From Ahrensia marina (GTDB lineage Bacteria; Pseudomonadota; Alphaproteobacteria; Rhizobiales; Rhizobiaceae): DNA of 64,000 nucleotides. Under the pieces are notes generated by a model, which saw only the letters and a program-made list of their open reading frames with translations, did not search any database and had not been told where the DNA came from. Shown in pieces: positions 9,813 through 18,658 of the stretch. The DNA lies in NCBI RefSeq assembly GCF_001293565.1, contig NZ_JXMU01000011.1, positions 1-64,000 of the forward strand. Reading direction: 5' to 3'. The number at the start of each line of letters is the position of its first letter. Position 1 is the stretch's first letter. Position numbers and translations under genes: made by a program.

Positions 9813-11153
9813 ATGGCCTCTGCTGCCGAACAATTAGCTTCTAATATGAATTTTGGCGCCTTTTCGAAGGCAACTGAGCTTAAAAAGCGTATTTGGTTTA
9901 CGCTGGGCGCTCTGCTTGTTTATCGTCTGGGTACTTATATCCCGCTGCCCGGATTGAACATGGATGCTTTCGCTCAGGCTTTCCAAAGCCAGTCGAGCGG
10001 TATTCTGGGTCAATTCAACATGTTTGCCGGTGGCGCGATTGAGCGCATGGCGATCTTTGCGCTCGGCATCATGCCATATATTTCAGCGTCGATTGCTATT
10101 CAGTTGATGACATCTGTCATTCCGCAGCTCGAACAGCTTAAGAAAGAGGGCGAGCAGGGGCGTAAGGTTATCAACCAATATACGCGCTATGGCACGGTGT
10201 TCTTGGCGACATTGCAGGCTTACGGCATTGCTGTGGGGTTGGAAGGCGGTAACGGTATTGTTGCTGATCCAGGCTGGTTCTTCCGTTTCTCTACAGTGAT
10301 TTCACTTGTTGGCGGTACAATGTTCCTGATGTGGCTTGGCGAGCAGATTACTGCGCGTGGCATCGGTAACGGTATTTCATTGATCATCTTTGCGGGCATT
10401 GTTGCCGGTATGCCTTCCGCGATTGCCGGAACCCTTGAATTGAGCCGTACGGGCGCGCTTTCTGCCGGTCTTGTTGTTGCTATTCTGGTTCTTGCAATTG
10501 CGATCATTGGTTTGATCGTCTTTGTTGAGCGTGCGCAGCGCCGTTTGCTTATCCAGTACCCGAAACGTCAGGTTGGTAACCGGATGTTCCAAGGCGATAC
10601 ATCGCACTTGCCTTTGAAGCTGAACACAGCGGGTGTTATTCCGGCAATCTTTGCATCATCTTTATTGCTTTTACCTGCTACGCTTGCCGGTTTCTCTGAC
10701 ACCAGCAACCTGCCGGACTGGGCAACAAGTGCCTTGGCAGCGCTTGGCCACGGGCAGCCGCTCTATATGGTCTTTTACGGTGCACTGATCGCATTCTTTG
10801 CGTTCTTCTACACTGCGATTGTTTTCAATCCGCAAGAAACCGCGGATAACCTCAAGAATCATTCAGGCTTTATTCCTGGTATTCGTCCGGGTGCACGTAC
10901 AGCCGAATACATTGACTATGTTTTGACACGTATCACTGTCGTTGGCGCAATCTACCTTGTTCTGGTTTGTCTATTACCCGAATTTCTAATAGCGCGTACC
11001 GGCGTACCGTTTTATCTGGGCGGTACATCATTGCTGATTGTGGTCAGCGTCACACTGGATACGGTCGCTCAGGTGCAAGGTCATCTCATCGCCCACCAGT
11101 ATGAAGGCTTGATCAAGAAGTCTAAATTGCGTGGGGGGAAAAAGCGTCGATGA
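9813..11153 (+). CDS. secY: Preprotein translocase subunit SecY
   Basis: SecY is the channel of the inner-membrane Sec translocon. The 446-residue protein shows about ten hydrophobic segments, starting after a cytosolic N-terminus (residues 1-22). It carries the conserved GIMPYISASIAIQLM plug-side region and the basic cytosolic tail KSKLRGGKKRR. The gene overlaps adk by four bases. It follows a terminator, so secY-adk is probably its own transcription unit. Confidence 0.97.
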   Translation: MASAAEQLASNMNFGAFSKATELKKRIWFTLGALLVYRLGTYIPLPGLNMDAFAQAFQSQSSGILGQFNMFAGGAIERMAIFALGIMPYISASIAIQLMTSVIPQLEQLKKEGEQGRKVINQYTRYGTVFLATLQAYGIAVGLEGGNGIVADPGWFFRFSTVISLVGGTMFLMWLGEQITARGIGNGISLIIFAGIVAGMPSAIAGTLELSRTGALSAGLVVAILVLAIAIIGLIVFVERAQRRLLIQYPKRQVGNRMFQGDTSHLPLKLNTAGVIPAIFASSLLLLPATLAGFSDTSNLPDWATSALAALGHGQPLYMVFYGALIAFFAFFYTAIVFNPQETADNLKNHSGFIPGIRPGARTAEYIDYVLTRITVVGAIYLVLVCLLPEFLIARTGVPFYLGGTSLLIVVSVTLDTVAQVQGHLIAHQYEGLIKKSKLRGGKKRR

Positions 11154-11800
11154 GACTAATTTTACTAGGACCGCCAGGGGCAGGTAAGGGCACTCAGGCG
11201 CAAAAGCTTGTTGATGCTTATGGCATTCCCCAGCTTTCAACAGGTGATATGCTACGTGCTGCCGTTGCTGCCGGTACAGAAGTCGGCCTACGCGCCAAAA
11301 GTGTTATGGATGCCGGCAATTTGGTTTCGGACGACATTGTGAATGCAATTGTGTCCGAGCGTCTCGAACAGCCTGATTGTGAAAAAGGATTCATTCTTGA
11401 CGGCTATCCGCGCACGCTCGCACAAGCTGATTCCGTAGAAGACCTGCTCGCTGAAAAGGGTATGCCTTTGGATGTCGTTATTGAGCTGGCTGTTGAAGAC
11501 GAAGTTCTTGTCGAGCGTATTTCCGGCCGGTTCACATGTGCAAATTGTGGTGCCGGTTACAACGACACTTTGCAGCCTACGGCTAAAGAAGGTGTTTGTG
11601 ACAAATGCGGCGGCACAGAGTTCAAACGCCGCAAGGATGATAATCCGGAAGCGTTGAAAACACGGCTTATGGCGTATTATAAAGAAACATCGCCGTTGCT
11701 TGGCTATTATTATGCTAAAGGTATGCTCCAGTCTGTCGACGGATTACAGGCAATTGAGCAAGTTGGCGAAAGTATTAAAGCAGTTCTGGACGAAGTTTGA
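11150..11800 (+). CDS. adk: Adenylate kinase with zinc-finger lid
   Basis: Adenylate kinase interconverts ATP plus AMP and two ADP. The 216-residue protein has the P-loop GPPGAGKGT at residues 7-15 and the DGYPRT motif. The lid carries four cysteines at 130, 133, 150 and 153 (CANC and CDKC), the zinc-binding form that is absent from E. coli Adk. The start overlaps the secY stop. Placement after secY is common in many bacteria and supports coupled expression. Confidence 0.97.
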   Translation: MRLILLGPPGAGKGTQAQKLVDAYGIPQLSTGDMLRAAVAAGTEVGLRAKSVMDAGNLVSDDIVNAIVSERLEQPDCEKGFILDGYPRTLAQADSVEDLLAEKGMPLDVVIELAVEDEVLVERISGRFTCANCGAGYNDTLQPTAKEGVCDKCGGTEFKRRKDDNPEALKTRLMAYYKETSPLLGYYYAKGMLQSVDGLQAIEQVGESIKAVLDEV

Positions 11801-11851
11801 TCCAAAACTATAGAAATATCAGTAGTTGGTATGATTCATGCGTGCCGACTG

Positions 11852-11880
11852 TTGACAGTTGTTGGTGTCAGGCTTATAGC
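11852..11880 (+). promoter_or_regulatory. Sigma-70 type promoter for rpsM-rpsK-rpoA-rplQ
   Basis: A perfect -35 box TTGACA (11852-11857) is followed after 17 bases by TATAGC (11875-11880). A second TATAAT (11894-11899) lies just downstream but lacks a good -35. The site is in the 222-base gap after adk and leaves a leader of about 135 bases before rpsM. This leader holds a GC-rich segment (11948-11982) that may fold, but I see no known regulatory motif in it. Confidence 0.65.
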
Positions 11881-12022
11881 CCACCGACTCCCTTATAATC
11901 GTGTGGATTTTTGAGTCCTTTTCTGGATCGGTTTACACATTTGACAGTGAGCTCCGCAGGGGCCGGCCTCCACCGGACGCGGAAAATATAATCGCCATTT
12001 TGGCATACATGGAGTATAGAGC

Positions 12023-12391
12023 ATGGCTCGTATTGCAGGGGTTAACATCCCAACACAAAAACGCGTAATTATCGCACTACAATACATTCATGGTATTGGC
12101 GCGCAATTCGCGAAAGAAATTATCGAAAAGAACAACATTGCCCCTGAGCGTCGCGTAAATGAATTGTCAGACGCTGAAGTTCTTGGCATTCGCGAAACAA
12201 TCGACCGTGACTATCAGGTTGAAGGTGATCTTCGCCGCGAAACATCCATGAATGTTAAGCGTTTGATGGACCTTGGTTGTTACCGTGGCCTGCGCCACCG
12301 TCGCGGCCTTCCTGTTCGTGGTCAGCGTACGCACACAAATGCGCGCACACGTAAAGGTCCGGCTAAAGCGATCGCTGGTAAGAAGAAATAA
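12023..12391 (+). CDS. rpsM: 30S ribosomal protein S13
   Basis: S13 at the top of the 30S head contacts P-site tRNA and the 50S subunit. The 122-residue protein starts [15 protein letters not shown] and has the basic C-terminal extension [18 protein letters not shown]. It opens the alpha group. The rpmJ gene that often precedes it elsewhere is absent here. Confidence 0.97.
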   Translation: MARIAGVNIPTQKRVIIALQYIHGIGAQFAKEIIEKNNIAPERRVNELSDAEVLGIRETIDRDYQVEGDLRRETSMNVKRLMDLGCYRGLRHRRGLPVRGQRTHTNARTRKGPAKAIAGKKK

Positions 12392-12410
12392 TTACAATTT
12401 ATACGGTTTA

Positions 12411-12430
12411 GCCGCCGGCACTACGGCGGC
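12411..12430 (+). other. Hairpin between rpsM and rpsK
   Basis: GCCGCCG (12411-12417) pairs with CGGCGGC (12424-12430) around GCACTA. It is short, pure GC and has no following T-run. It lies 24 bases before the rpsK start. Confidence 0.5.
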
Positions 12431-12454
12431 GCTTGAAATCAAAGGAACGATTTA

Positions 12455-12844
12455 ATGGCTAAAGAAGCTGCTCGCGTTAAACGCCGCGAAAAGAAGAATA
12501 TTTCATCTGGCATTGCTCATGTGAACTCTACTTTCAACAACACAATGATCACTATCACGGATGCTCAAGGCAACGCGATTGCTTGGTCTTCAGCTGGTAT
12601 GCAGGGCTTTAAAGGCTCACGTAAGTCAACGCCGTTTGCGGCTCAGATGGCTGCGGAAGACTGTGCAAAGAAAGCACAAGAGCACGGTATGAAGTCTTTG
12701 GAAGTTGAAGTTAACGGTCCTGGTTCCGGTCGTGAATCAGCATTGCGCGCGTTGCAGGCTGCGGGTTTCACAATTACGTCTATCCGTGATGTGACAACTA
12801 TTCCGCACAATGGCTGCCGCCCTAAAAAACGTCGCCGGGTATAA
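12455..12844 (+). CDS. rpsK: 30S ribosomal protein S11
   Basis: S11 forms the platform of the 30S subunit beside the E site. The 129-residue protein has the standard core [18 protein letters not shown] and ends in [14 protein letters not shown]. It is followed by rpoA. rpsD (S4), which lies between these genes in E. coli, is missing as is normal for alphaproteobacteria. Confidence 0.97.
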   Translation: MAKEAARVKRREKKNISSGIAHVNSTFNNTMITITDAQGNAIAWSSAGMQGFKGSRKSTPFAAQMAAEDCAKKAQEHGMKSLEVEVNGPGSGRESALRALQAAGFTITSIRDVTTIPHNGCRPKKRRRV

Positions 12845-12901
12845 ATCCGACCACGATGTGATTTGGGTGTCGTTAATCCAGCGATACTCGATAAAAGACA
12901 A

Positions 12902-12926
12902 AGCGCTACGATTGGATGGTAGCGTT
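12902..12926 (+). other. Hairpin between rpsK and rpoA
   Basis: AGCGCTAC (12902-12909) pairs with GTAGCGTT (12919-12926), with one G-T wobble and a nine-base loop. It stands 19 bases before the rpoA start codon. It could influence rpoA translation or RNA processing. No T-run follows. Confidence 0.45.
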
Positions 12927-12945
12927 GTAGTTGAAGGAAAATGCT

Positions 12946-13953
12946 GTGATACAAAAAAACTGGCAAGAACTGATCAAACCGAGCAAGGTTGAGTTCAAAG
13001 GTTCAGGAAGTAAAGTGTCTTTGATGGTCGAGCCGCTTGAGCGTGGTTTCGGTCTGACTTTGGGCAACGCGCTGCGTCGCGTTTTGCTATCATCACTTCG
13101 TGGTGCCGCTGTTACTGCGGTGCAAATCGACGGCGTACTGCATGAGTTCTCTTCAATTTCCGGTGTTCGCGAAGATGTTACCGACATCATTTTGAACATT
13201 AAGGAAATTGCGATCAGCATGGAAGGCGATGGCCCGAAACGTATGGTTGTGCGTAAGCAGGGACCGGGCGCTGTTTTGGCTTCTGATATTCAGACTGTTG
13301 GTGATGTTGAGATTCTCAACCCTGACCATGTCTTGTGTACGCTTGATGAAGGCGCTGAAATCCGTATGGAATTCACCGTTGATGCAGGTAAAGGATATGT
13401 TCCTGCAGAACGCAACCGCGCTGAAGATGCACCAATTGGTCTTATTCCGGTCGATAGTCTTTATTCACCTGTTCGCAAAGTGTCTTACAAAGTTGAGAAC
13501 ACACGCGAAGGTCAGGTTCTTGACTACGATAAGCTGCTTATGACGATTGAAACAAACGGTGCTGTTTCCGGTGAAGATGCTGTGGCGTTTGCTGCGCGTA
13601 TCCTGCAGGACCAGCTCGGCGTGTTTGTGAACTTCGAAGAGCCGGAAAAAGAAGCACAGGAAGAGCAGGTTCAGGAACTTGCGTTCAACCCGGCGCTTCT
13701 TAAGAAGGTTGACGAACTGGAACTTTCTGTTCGTTCTGCAAACTGCCTGAAGAACGACAATATTGTTTATATTGGCGATCTTATCCAGAAGAGCGAAGGT
13801 GAAATGCTCCGTACGCCTAACTTCGGTCGTAAGTCTCTTAACGAGATTAAAGAAGTTTTGGCATCTATGGGTCTGCATCTTGGTATGGAAGTACCAACAT
13901 GGCCACCGGAAAACATCGAAGATCTCGCAAAACGTTACGAAGATCATTATTAA
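12946..13953 (+). CDS. rpoA: RNA polymerase alpha subunit
   Basis: RpoA nucleates RNA polymerase assembly and contacts UP elements and activators. I place the start at the GTG at 12946, which reads as [17 protein letters not shown] like other rhizobial RpoA proteins and gives 335 residues. An in-frame TTG at 12931 would place the start before the AAGGAA binding site. The N-terminal dimerisation domain contains [17 protein letters not shown]; the C-terminal domain contains [14 protein letters not shown] and [10 protein letters not shown]. Confidence 0.96.
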   Translation: MIQKNWQELIKPSKVEFKGSGSKVSLMVEPLERGFGLTLGNALRRVLLSSLRGAAVTAVQIDGVLHEFSSISGVREDVTDIILNIKEIAISMEGDGPKRMVVRKQGPGAVLASDIQTVGDVEILNPDHVLCTLDEGAEIRMEFTVDAGKGYVPAERNRAEDAPIGLIPVDSLYSPVRKVSYKVENTREGQVLDYDKLLMTIETNGAVSGEDAVAFAARILQDQLGVFVNFEEPEKEAQEEQVQELAFNPALLKKVDELELSVRSANCLKNDNIVYIGDLIQKSEGEMLRTPNFGRKSLNEIKEVLASMGLHLGMEVPTWPPENIEDLAKRYEDHY

Positions 13954-13999
13954 TTTTTGAACTTAATCCGGCTGAGCCGGGCAACCTAGGAGAAGGCTC

Positions 14000-14428
14000 A
14001 TGCGCCACGGAAAATCAGGCCGCAAGCTAAACCGTACAAGCAGCCACCGCAAAGCAATGTTTGCGAATATGGCAGCGTCACTTATTGAACACGAACAGAT
14101 CGTGACAACTTTGCCAAAAGCAAAGGAATTGCGTCCGATCGTCGAAAAGCTCGTTACTTTGGGCAAGCGTGGTGATCTTCACGCACGCCGTCAGGTGGCA
14201 GCTTCTATTCGTGACGAAGCTCAGACACGCAAATTGTTTGCGTCACTGGCACCGCGTTATGTGGACCGTCACGGCGGTTACTTGCGAATCATGAAAGCGG
14301 GCTTCCGCACCGGTGATAACGCACCTATGGCTGTTATCGAATTTGTTGATCGTGATGTTGATGCTCGCGGCGCGGCCGACCGTGCGCGTGTTGAAGCTGA
14401 AGAGAAAAACGAAGAAGCAGCAGCATAA
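14000..14428 (+). CDS. rplQ: 50S ribosomal protein L17
   Basis: L17 lies near the tunnel exit. The 142-residue protein starts [20 protein letters not shown] and has an acidic alanine-rich tail ([12 protein letters not shown]). It closes the ribosomal cluster and is followed by a strong terminator. The gap from rpoA holds a small CCGGC-TGA-GCCGG stem (13968-13980). Confidence 0.97.
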   Translation: MRHGKSGRKLNRTSSHRKAMFANMAASLIEHEQIVTTLPKAKELRPIVEKLVTLGKRGDLHARRQVAASIRDEAQTRKLFASLAPRYVDRHGGYLRIMKAGFRTGDNAPMAVIEFVDRDVDARGAADRARVEAEEKNEEAAA

Positions 14429-14456
14429 TTTCGCCATTTGAAGCGAATTGAGAAGT

Positions 14457-14480
14457 AAGGGCCTTTCGGGGCCCTTTTTT
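14457..14480 (+). terminator. Rho-independent terminator after rplQ
   Basis: AAGGGCC (14457-14463) pairs with GGCCCTT (14470-14476) around TTTCGG, and the T-run continues to 14480. It ends the alpha group transcript 46 bases before the next gene. Confidence 0.9.
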
Positions 14481-14525
14481 CGTTCTATATTGATGGTGCT
14501 ATTGGTGATTTGCTTGGAGATCAGA

Positions 14526-16037
14526 ATGCTTATTCGTATTTTTGCTACAGCTATGATGCTCATGGTTGTGACATCAGGCCCATTGCCTGCGCAGGCGCAA
14601 AATGCGGACAACAGTATTCGTGGTTTCCTCAATGAGTTGTTTCAGCCTAAAGAGCCCGAGCAGAGTAAACAGGCGCCCCAGACACAAGAAAGTGTGAATT
14701 CTACGACAAGGCGCGTACCGCTGGCACAAGGCGATATCCAACTCTCTTTTGCGCCGCTTGTTGAAAAAACATCACCTTCCGTTGTGAACGTTTATGCGGC
14801 GCGCAAGATCGAGCAAAGGCAATCGCCTTTTGCCGGTGATCCGTTTTTTGAGCAGTTCTTTGGCAACCGCCTAGGCCGGCGTCAGCCTCGCGTGGAATCG
14901 TCTCTGGGCTCCGGTGTAATTGTCGATAGTGCAGGGCTGGTTGTTACCAATAATCATGTGATTGATGGTGCGGACCAGATCAAAGTTGCTCTGTCGGACG
15001 GGCGTGAATTTGAAAGCGAAGTTGTTCTTCGCGATGAACGCTCCGATCTTGCGGTACTTAGAATTGAAACGGGTGAAGATTTACCTGCGCTCAGTTTTGC
15101 GGAATCCGATCAATTGCTGACAGGCGATCTGGTATTGGCGATCGGCAATCCGTTTGGTGTCGGCCAGACGATTACATCCGGTATTGTTTCTGCTGTCGCG
15201 CGCACACGCGTTGGCGTTTCTGATTTCGGCTTTTTTATCCAGACGGACGCAGCCATTAACCCCGGTAATTCGGGTGGCGCATTGATTGATATGAGTGGCA
15301 AGCTGGTGGGTATAAATACAGCTATTTTCAGTAGGTCCGGCGGATCAAATGGTATTGGCTTTGCGATACCGGCAAATATGGTTCGTGCTGTCGTTGCGCA
15401 GGCAAAAGGCGGCAGTGATGCTTTTGAAAGACCATATATAGGAGCGGATTTTGAGCCGGTAACACCAGACATTGCCGAAAGCCTTGGTCTGCAACGCCCG
15501 TCCGGTGCCATTATTGTAAGTGTTGTTGAAGATGGTCCGGCTGACAAAGCGGGTTTACGCGTTGGAGATGTGCTGCTTTCAATCGGCGGCAATCGCATAG
15601 AACATCCTGATGCGCTGGGCTACAGGCTTGCAACACTCTCTATTGATGAGAATGCCGAAGTGGATGTGTTTTCACGCGGCAGACTGGTTACACTGAAAAT
15701 CAGACTTGAGGCGCCACCGGCCAACATACCGGCAGAACGTGTGGTAATTGAGGGACGCGGACCTTTCTCAGGTGCTGAAATTTCGGAGCCGTCACAAGAC
15801 ATTATCCGTCAATTGCGCATTCGCGGTGACGTGCAAGGTGTTATCATTACTGATATTGCGCGCGGATCAAACGCAGCCCGCGCCGGTTTCAGACCGGGCG
15901 ATATTATTCTGGGTGTGAATGGCGAGGAAACAAACACGATTGAAAAGGCGAGTGCTGTTCTAAGCGAAGACCGCCGCTCATGGCGTTTTCATATCAACCG
16001 AAACGGGCGCACCATTCGCCAATTCTTGCGGTACTAA
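14526..16037 (+). CDS. Periplasmic HtrA/Deg-type serine protease
   Basis: A Do-like protease that degrades or refolds damaged envelope proteins. The start at 14526 has a GGAGA site and gives a signal peptide (about residues 1-25, ending PAQAQ); the longer reading from 14448 begins inside the rplQ terminator region. The mature 503-residue precursor has a trypsin-like domain with catalytic H144 (NNHVIDG), D174 (SDLAVL) and S249 (GNSGGAL), then two PDZ domains (about 285-375 and 400-495). It could be named degP or degQ; sequence alone does not decide. Confidence 0.92.
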   Translation: MLIRIFATAMMLMVVTSGPLPAQAQNADNSIRGFLNELFQPKEPEQSKQAPQTQESVNSTTRRVPLAQGDIQLSFAPLVEKTSPSVVNVYAARKIEQRQSPFAGDPFFEQFFGNRLGRRQPRVESSLGSGVIVDSAGLVVTNNHVIDGADQIKVALSDGREFESEVVLRDERSDLAVLRIETGEDLPALSFAESDQLLTGDLVLAIGNPFGVGQTITSGIVSAVARTRVGVSDFGFFIQTDAAINPGNSGGALIDMSGKLVGINTAIFSRSGGSNGIGFAIPANMVRAVVAQAKGGSDAFERPYIGADFEPVTPDIAESLGLQRPSGAIIVSVVEDGPADKAGLRVGDVLLSIGGNRIEHPDALGYRLATLSIDENAEVDVFSRGRLVTLKIRLEAPPANIPAERVVIEGRGPFSGAEISEPSQDIIRQLRIRGDVQGVIITDIARGSNAARAGFRPGDIILGVNGEETNTIEKASAVLSEDRRSWRFHINRNGRTIRQFLRY

Positions 16038-16038
16038 T

Positions 16039-17361
16039 TTGGCGGGTCTTTTTGAAACAGACGAAACGAAGAGTCATAGCGGCGACGACCTAAATCGTCC
16101 GCTTGCTGACCGTTTGCGCCCGAAAGAGCTTTCAGACGTTGTCGGCCAAGAGCACCTGACCGGTGAAGAAGGCGTGCTAACGCGTTTGTTTTCTGCAGGC
16201 GGGACAGGAAGCCTTGTTCTGTGGGGCCCTCCCGGTACAGGTAAAACGACTCTAGCGCGGTTGATTGCGGGCAAAACGGATCACCATTTCGAGCAATTGT
16301 CGGCCATTTTCAGCGGTGTCTCTGATCTGAAAAAGATATTTGAATCGGCACGGTTGAGACGTAGCAACGGCACGGCGACCATTTTATTCGTCGATGAAAT
16401 ACACCGCTTTAATCGCGCGCAGCAGGATAGTTTTTTGCCTGTCATGGAAGATGGCACAATCACATTGATTGGCGCCACAACCGAAAATCCCTCTTTTGAG
16501 CTTAATGCCGCGCTGTTATCGCGTGCGCGCGTGCTAACGCTTAAACGCCATGATGAGGAAAGCCTGTCGCAGCTTTTGTCAAAGGCAGAGGAACTTATCG
16601 ACCGTCCATTGCCGGTCGATGAGGAAGGGCGCGAGGCTATTATCGCAATGGCTGACGGCGACGGGCGGGCAGTCCTGACGCTTGCCGAAGAGCTTTACCG
16701 CTCGACATTGCCCGATGAGCGGCTTGGCGTTGATGGTTTGCGTAAAATATTGCAGCGGCGCGCGCCACTTTATGACAAGGGACAGGACGGCCATTACAAC
16801 CTTATATCAGCATTGCATAAGTCCGTGCGCGGGTCTGATCCTGATGCAGCGCTCTATTATCTGGCACGAATGCTGGATGCGGGGGAGGACCCGCTTTATC
16901 TTGGGCGGCGCTTGGTTCGTATGGCCTCAGAAGATATAGGTCTTGCCGATCCGCAAGCACTGCAAATTACATTGGCTGCAAAAGATGCCTATGATTATCT
17001 TGGTTCGCCCGAAGGTGAGCTCGCGCTGGCACAGGCATGTGTTTATTTGGCTTCTGCACCAAAATCCAATGCGGTTTATACGGCTTATAAGATGGCGCGG
17101 GCATCGGCACAGCAATACGGTTCTTTGTTGCCACCTAAACATATTTTAAATGCGCCGACTAAATTGATGGGCGCAGAAGGCTACGGCGTTGGTTATCAGT
17201 ATGATCATGATGCGCCGGACGCATTTTCCGGTCAGAACTATTTTCCTACGGAAATGGGCCGCCAGAAATATTATGAACCTGTTGAGCGGGGTTTCGAGCG
17301 TGATATCGGTAAACGTCTCGAATATTGGGCAAAGCTAAGAAAACAGCGCGGTCAATCCTGA
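16039..17361 (+). CDS. rarA: Replication-associated recombination ATPase RarA (MgsA)
   Basis: RarA is a AAA+ ATPase related to clamp loaders that acts at stalled replication forks. The 440-residue protein has Walker A WGPPGTGKTT and Walker B ILFVDEIHRF, then the MgsA C-terminal region (APKSNAVYTAYKMAR). The start is a TTG at 16039, one base after the protease stop, which keeps the conserved opening MAGLFETDE and RPLADRLRP. Tight spacing suggests cotranscription with the protease gene. Confidence 0.94.
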   Translation: MAGLFETDETKSHSGDDLNRPLADRLRPKELSDVVGQEHLTGEEGVLTRLFSAGGTGSLVLWGPPGTGKTTLARLIAGKTDHHFEQLSAIFSGVSDLKKIFESARLRRSNGTATILFVDEIHRFNRAQQDSFLPVMEDGTITLIGATTENPSFELNAALLSRARVLTLKRHDEESLSQLLSKAEELIDRPLPVDEEGREAIIAMADGDGRAVLTLAEELYRSTLPDERLGVDGLRKILQRRAPLYDKGQDGHYNLISALHKSVRGSDPDAALYYLARMLDAGEDPLYLGRRLVRMASEDIGLADPQALQITLAAKDAYDYLGSPEGELALAQACVYLASAPKSNAVYTAYKMARASAQQYGSLLPPKHILNAPTKLMGAEGYGVGYQYDHDAPDAFSGQNYFPTEMGRQKYYEPVERGFERDIGKRLEYWAKLRKQRGQS

Positions 17362-17441
17362 TAAGTGAACAATTTGCGCACTTGCTGATTGTTGGTTCAG
17401 TGCGTAAATGAAAATCTACTATAACCGGATGATGATCAGTG

Positions 17442-18263
17442 ATGAAACGTGAAACGAAAAAGCTCATTAGAACTGTTGTTATCAGCACGGTAGTTCTGGC
17501 GGCTCTTCTTTATTTCATTCCGTGGATTACCATTTTCTGGCTTATATGCGGCCTGCTGGATATTTCCCGCAACAAGGCAAAAAACAATATGATGTTCAAG
17601 CGATATTTTGCCGGCAATGGATTGCTGACTTGGTTTTTGTCGCCAGTCAATTTGTTTATTGATCTAATTTCGCCGCGCAATCCCGGCGTTCTTAAACTGG
17701 ACGATCTCCCAGAAACGCACCGCGCTGAAATTAATGAAGTTCTGAATGTTTTTCGAGACCAGAAAGACAATATTATTGCCGATATTGATGCGGTTTATGG
17801 TGAAGGCCGCCGTGGCATGTATGTGTACCGTTGGTTTGGCAAAAAGCAGATTGACAATGTGCCTGCGCTTAGCGGTGACTATAAATATGTGAAGACGATT
17901 GCTGTTTCAGTGTTCAGCGGTAAAGAAAAAACAACCTGGCACTACGGTCCGCACCGTTTGAGTTATCGCGTTTTACTTAATCTATCGCCTGTAGAAACGG
18001 ATAAGGTATTTATCGAGTGTCAGGGCAAGAAGCATTTTTGGCACGAAGACCCGCTTTACATTTTCGACGACACATTGTTCCACCGTTCAATCAATGATTT
18101 GGATGCACGGCGCTATGTTGTCTTTATGGATGTGGCGCGGCCTAGCTATGCGCCTGGAATTATCGATGCTGGATTGTCGTTCGTTTCAACCGTTGGCGGC
18201 CGGATGAAAAAATTCTTTTATAAGAACTGGAAACTGATCGGAACGGGACCTAAAACTACGTGA
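17442..18263 (+). CDS. Aspartyl/asparaginyl beta-hydroxylase-like dioxygenase, membrane-anchored (LpxO-like)
   Basis: The 273-residue protein has one or two N-terminal membrane segments (residues 8-38) and a C-terminal iron/2-oxoglutarate oxygenase fold of the Asp/Asn beta-hydroxylase family. Likely iron ligands are H171 (YGPHR) and H214 (LFHRS), with R224 in ARRYVVFMDVARP binding 2-oxoglutarate. Bacterial members include LpxO, which hydroxylates lipid A acyl chains. Whether this one acts on lipid A or on protein is not visible. A GTG one codon upstream (17439) is an alternative start. Confidence 0.75.
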   Translation: MKRETKKLIRTVVISTVVLAALLYFIPWITIFWLICGLLDISRNKAKNNMMFKRYFAGNGLLTWFLSPVNLFIDLISPRNPGVLKLDDLPETHRAEINEVLNVFRDQKDNIIADIDAVYGEGRRGMYVYRWFGKKQIDNVPALSGDYKYVKTIAVSVFSGKEKTTWHYGPHRLSYRVLLNLSPVETDKVFIECQGKKHFWHEDPLYIFDDTLFHRSINDLDARRYVVFMDVARPSYAPGIIDAGLSFVSTVGGRMKKFFYKNWKLIGTGPKTT

Positions 18264-18269
18264 TGATGA

Positions 18270-18650
18270 ATGTATAGTTTTTTTCTCATTGGTATCGGCG
18301 GCGCGTTAGGCGCAATGTTGCGGCACGGCGTGAACATGGGTGCTATGCGCATATTCGGTATCAATTTTCCGTATGGCACGATCATCGTCAATGTTATCGG
18401 CTCATTCCTGATGGGTGTTTTGATCGCTTATCTTGCGCGGCGGCTGGGCGCATCAAACCATGAATTGCGGCTCTTTCTTGCGACCGGTTTTCTGGGCGGG
18501 TTTACGACTTTTTCCGCCTTTTCGCTTGATGCGGTTGCCCTTTATGAACGGGGTGATATCACGCAAGCAGGTTTATATGTTGTAATGAGCGTCCTTATCT
18601 CAATAGGTGCGCTTTTTGCCGGATTGCTGCTGATGCGCAGCTTAGGTTAG
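18270..18650 (+). CDS. crcB: Fluoride ion channel CrcB (Fluc)
   Basis: CrcB exports fluoride as a dual-topology dimer. The 126-residue protein has four hydrophobic helices and the family motifs GALGAMLRH, NVIGSFLMG and GGFTTFSAFS, which line the pore. It begins six bases after the dioxygenase stop and ends eight bases before the pseudouridine synthase gene. No fluoride riboswitch is seen, and there is no room for one in the gap. Confidence 0.95.
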   Translation: MYSFFLIGIGGALGAMLRHGVNMGAMRIFGINFPYGTIIVNVIGSFLMGVLIAYLARRLGASNHELRLFLATGFLGGFTTFSAFSLDAVALYERGDITQAGLYVVMSVLISIGALFAGLLLMRSLG

Positions 18651-18658
18651 GGAATTTT

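Noticed and set aside
14448-14525. Longer start for the HtrA/Deg protease
   Set aside because: It would begin with TTG just before the rplQ terminator stem and bury the signal peptide.
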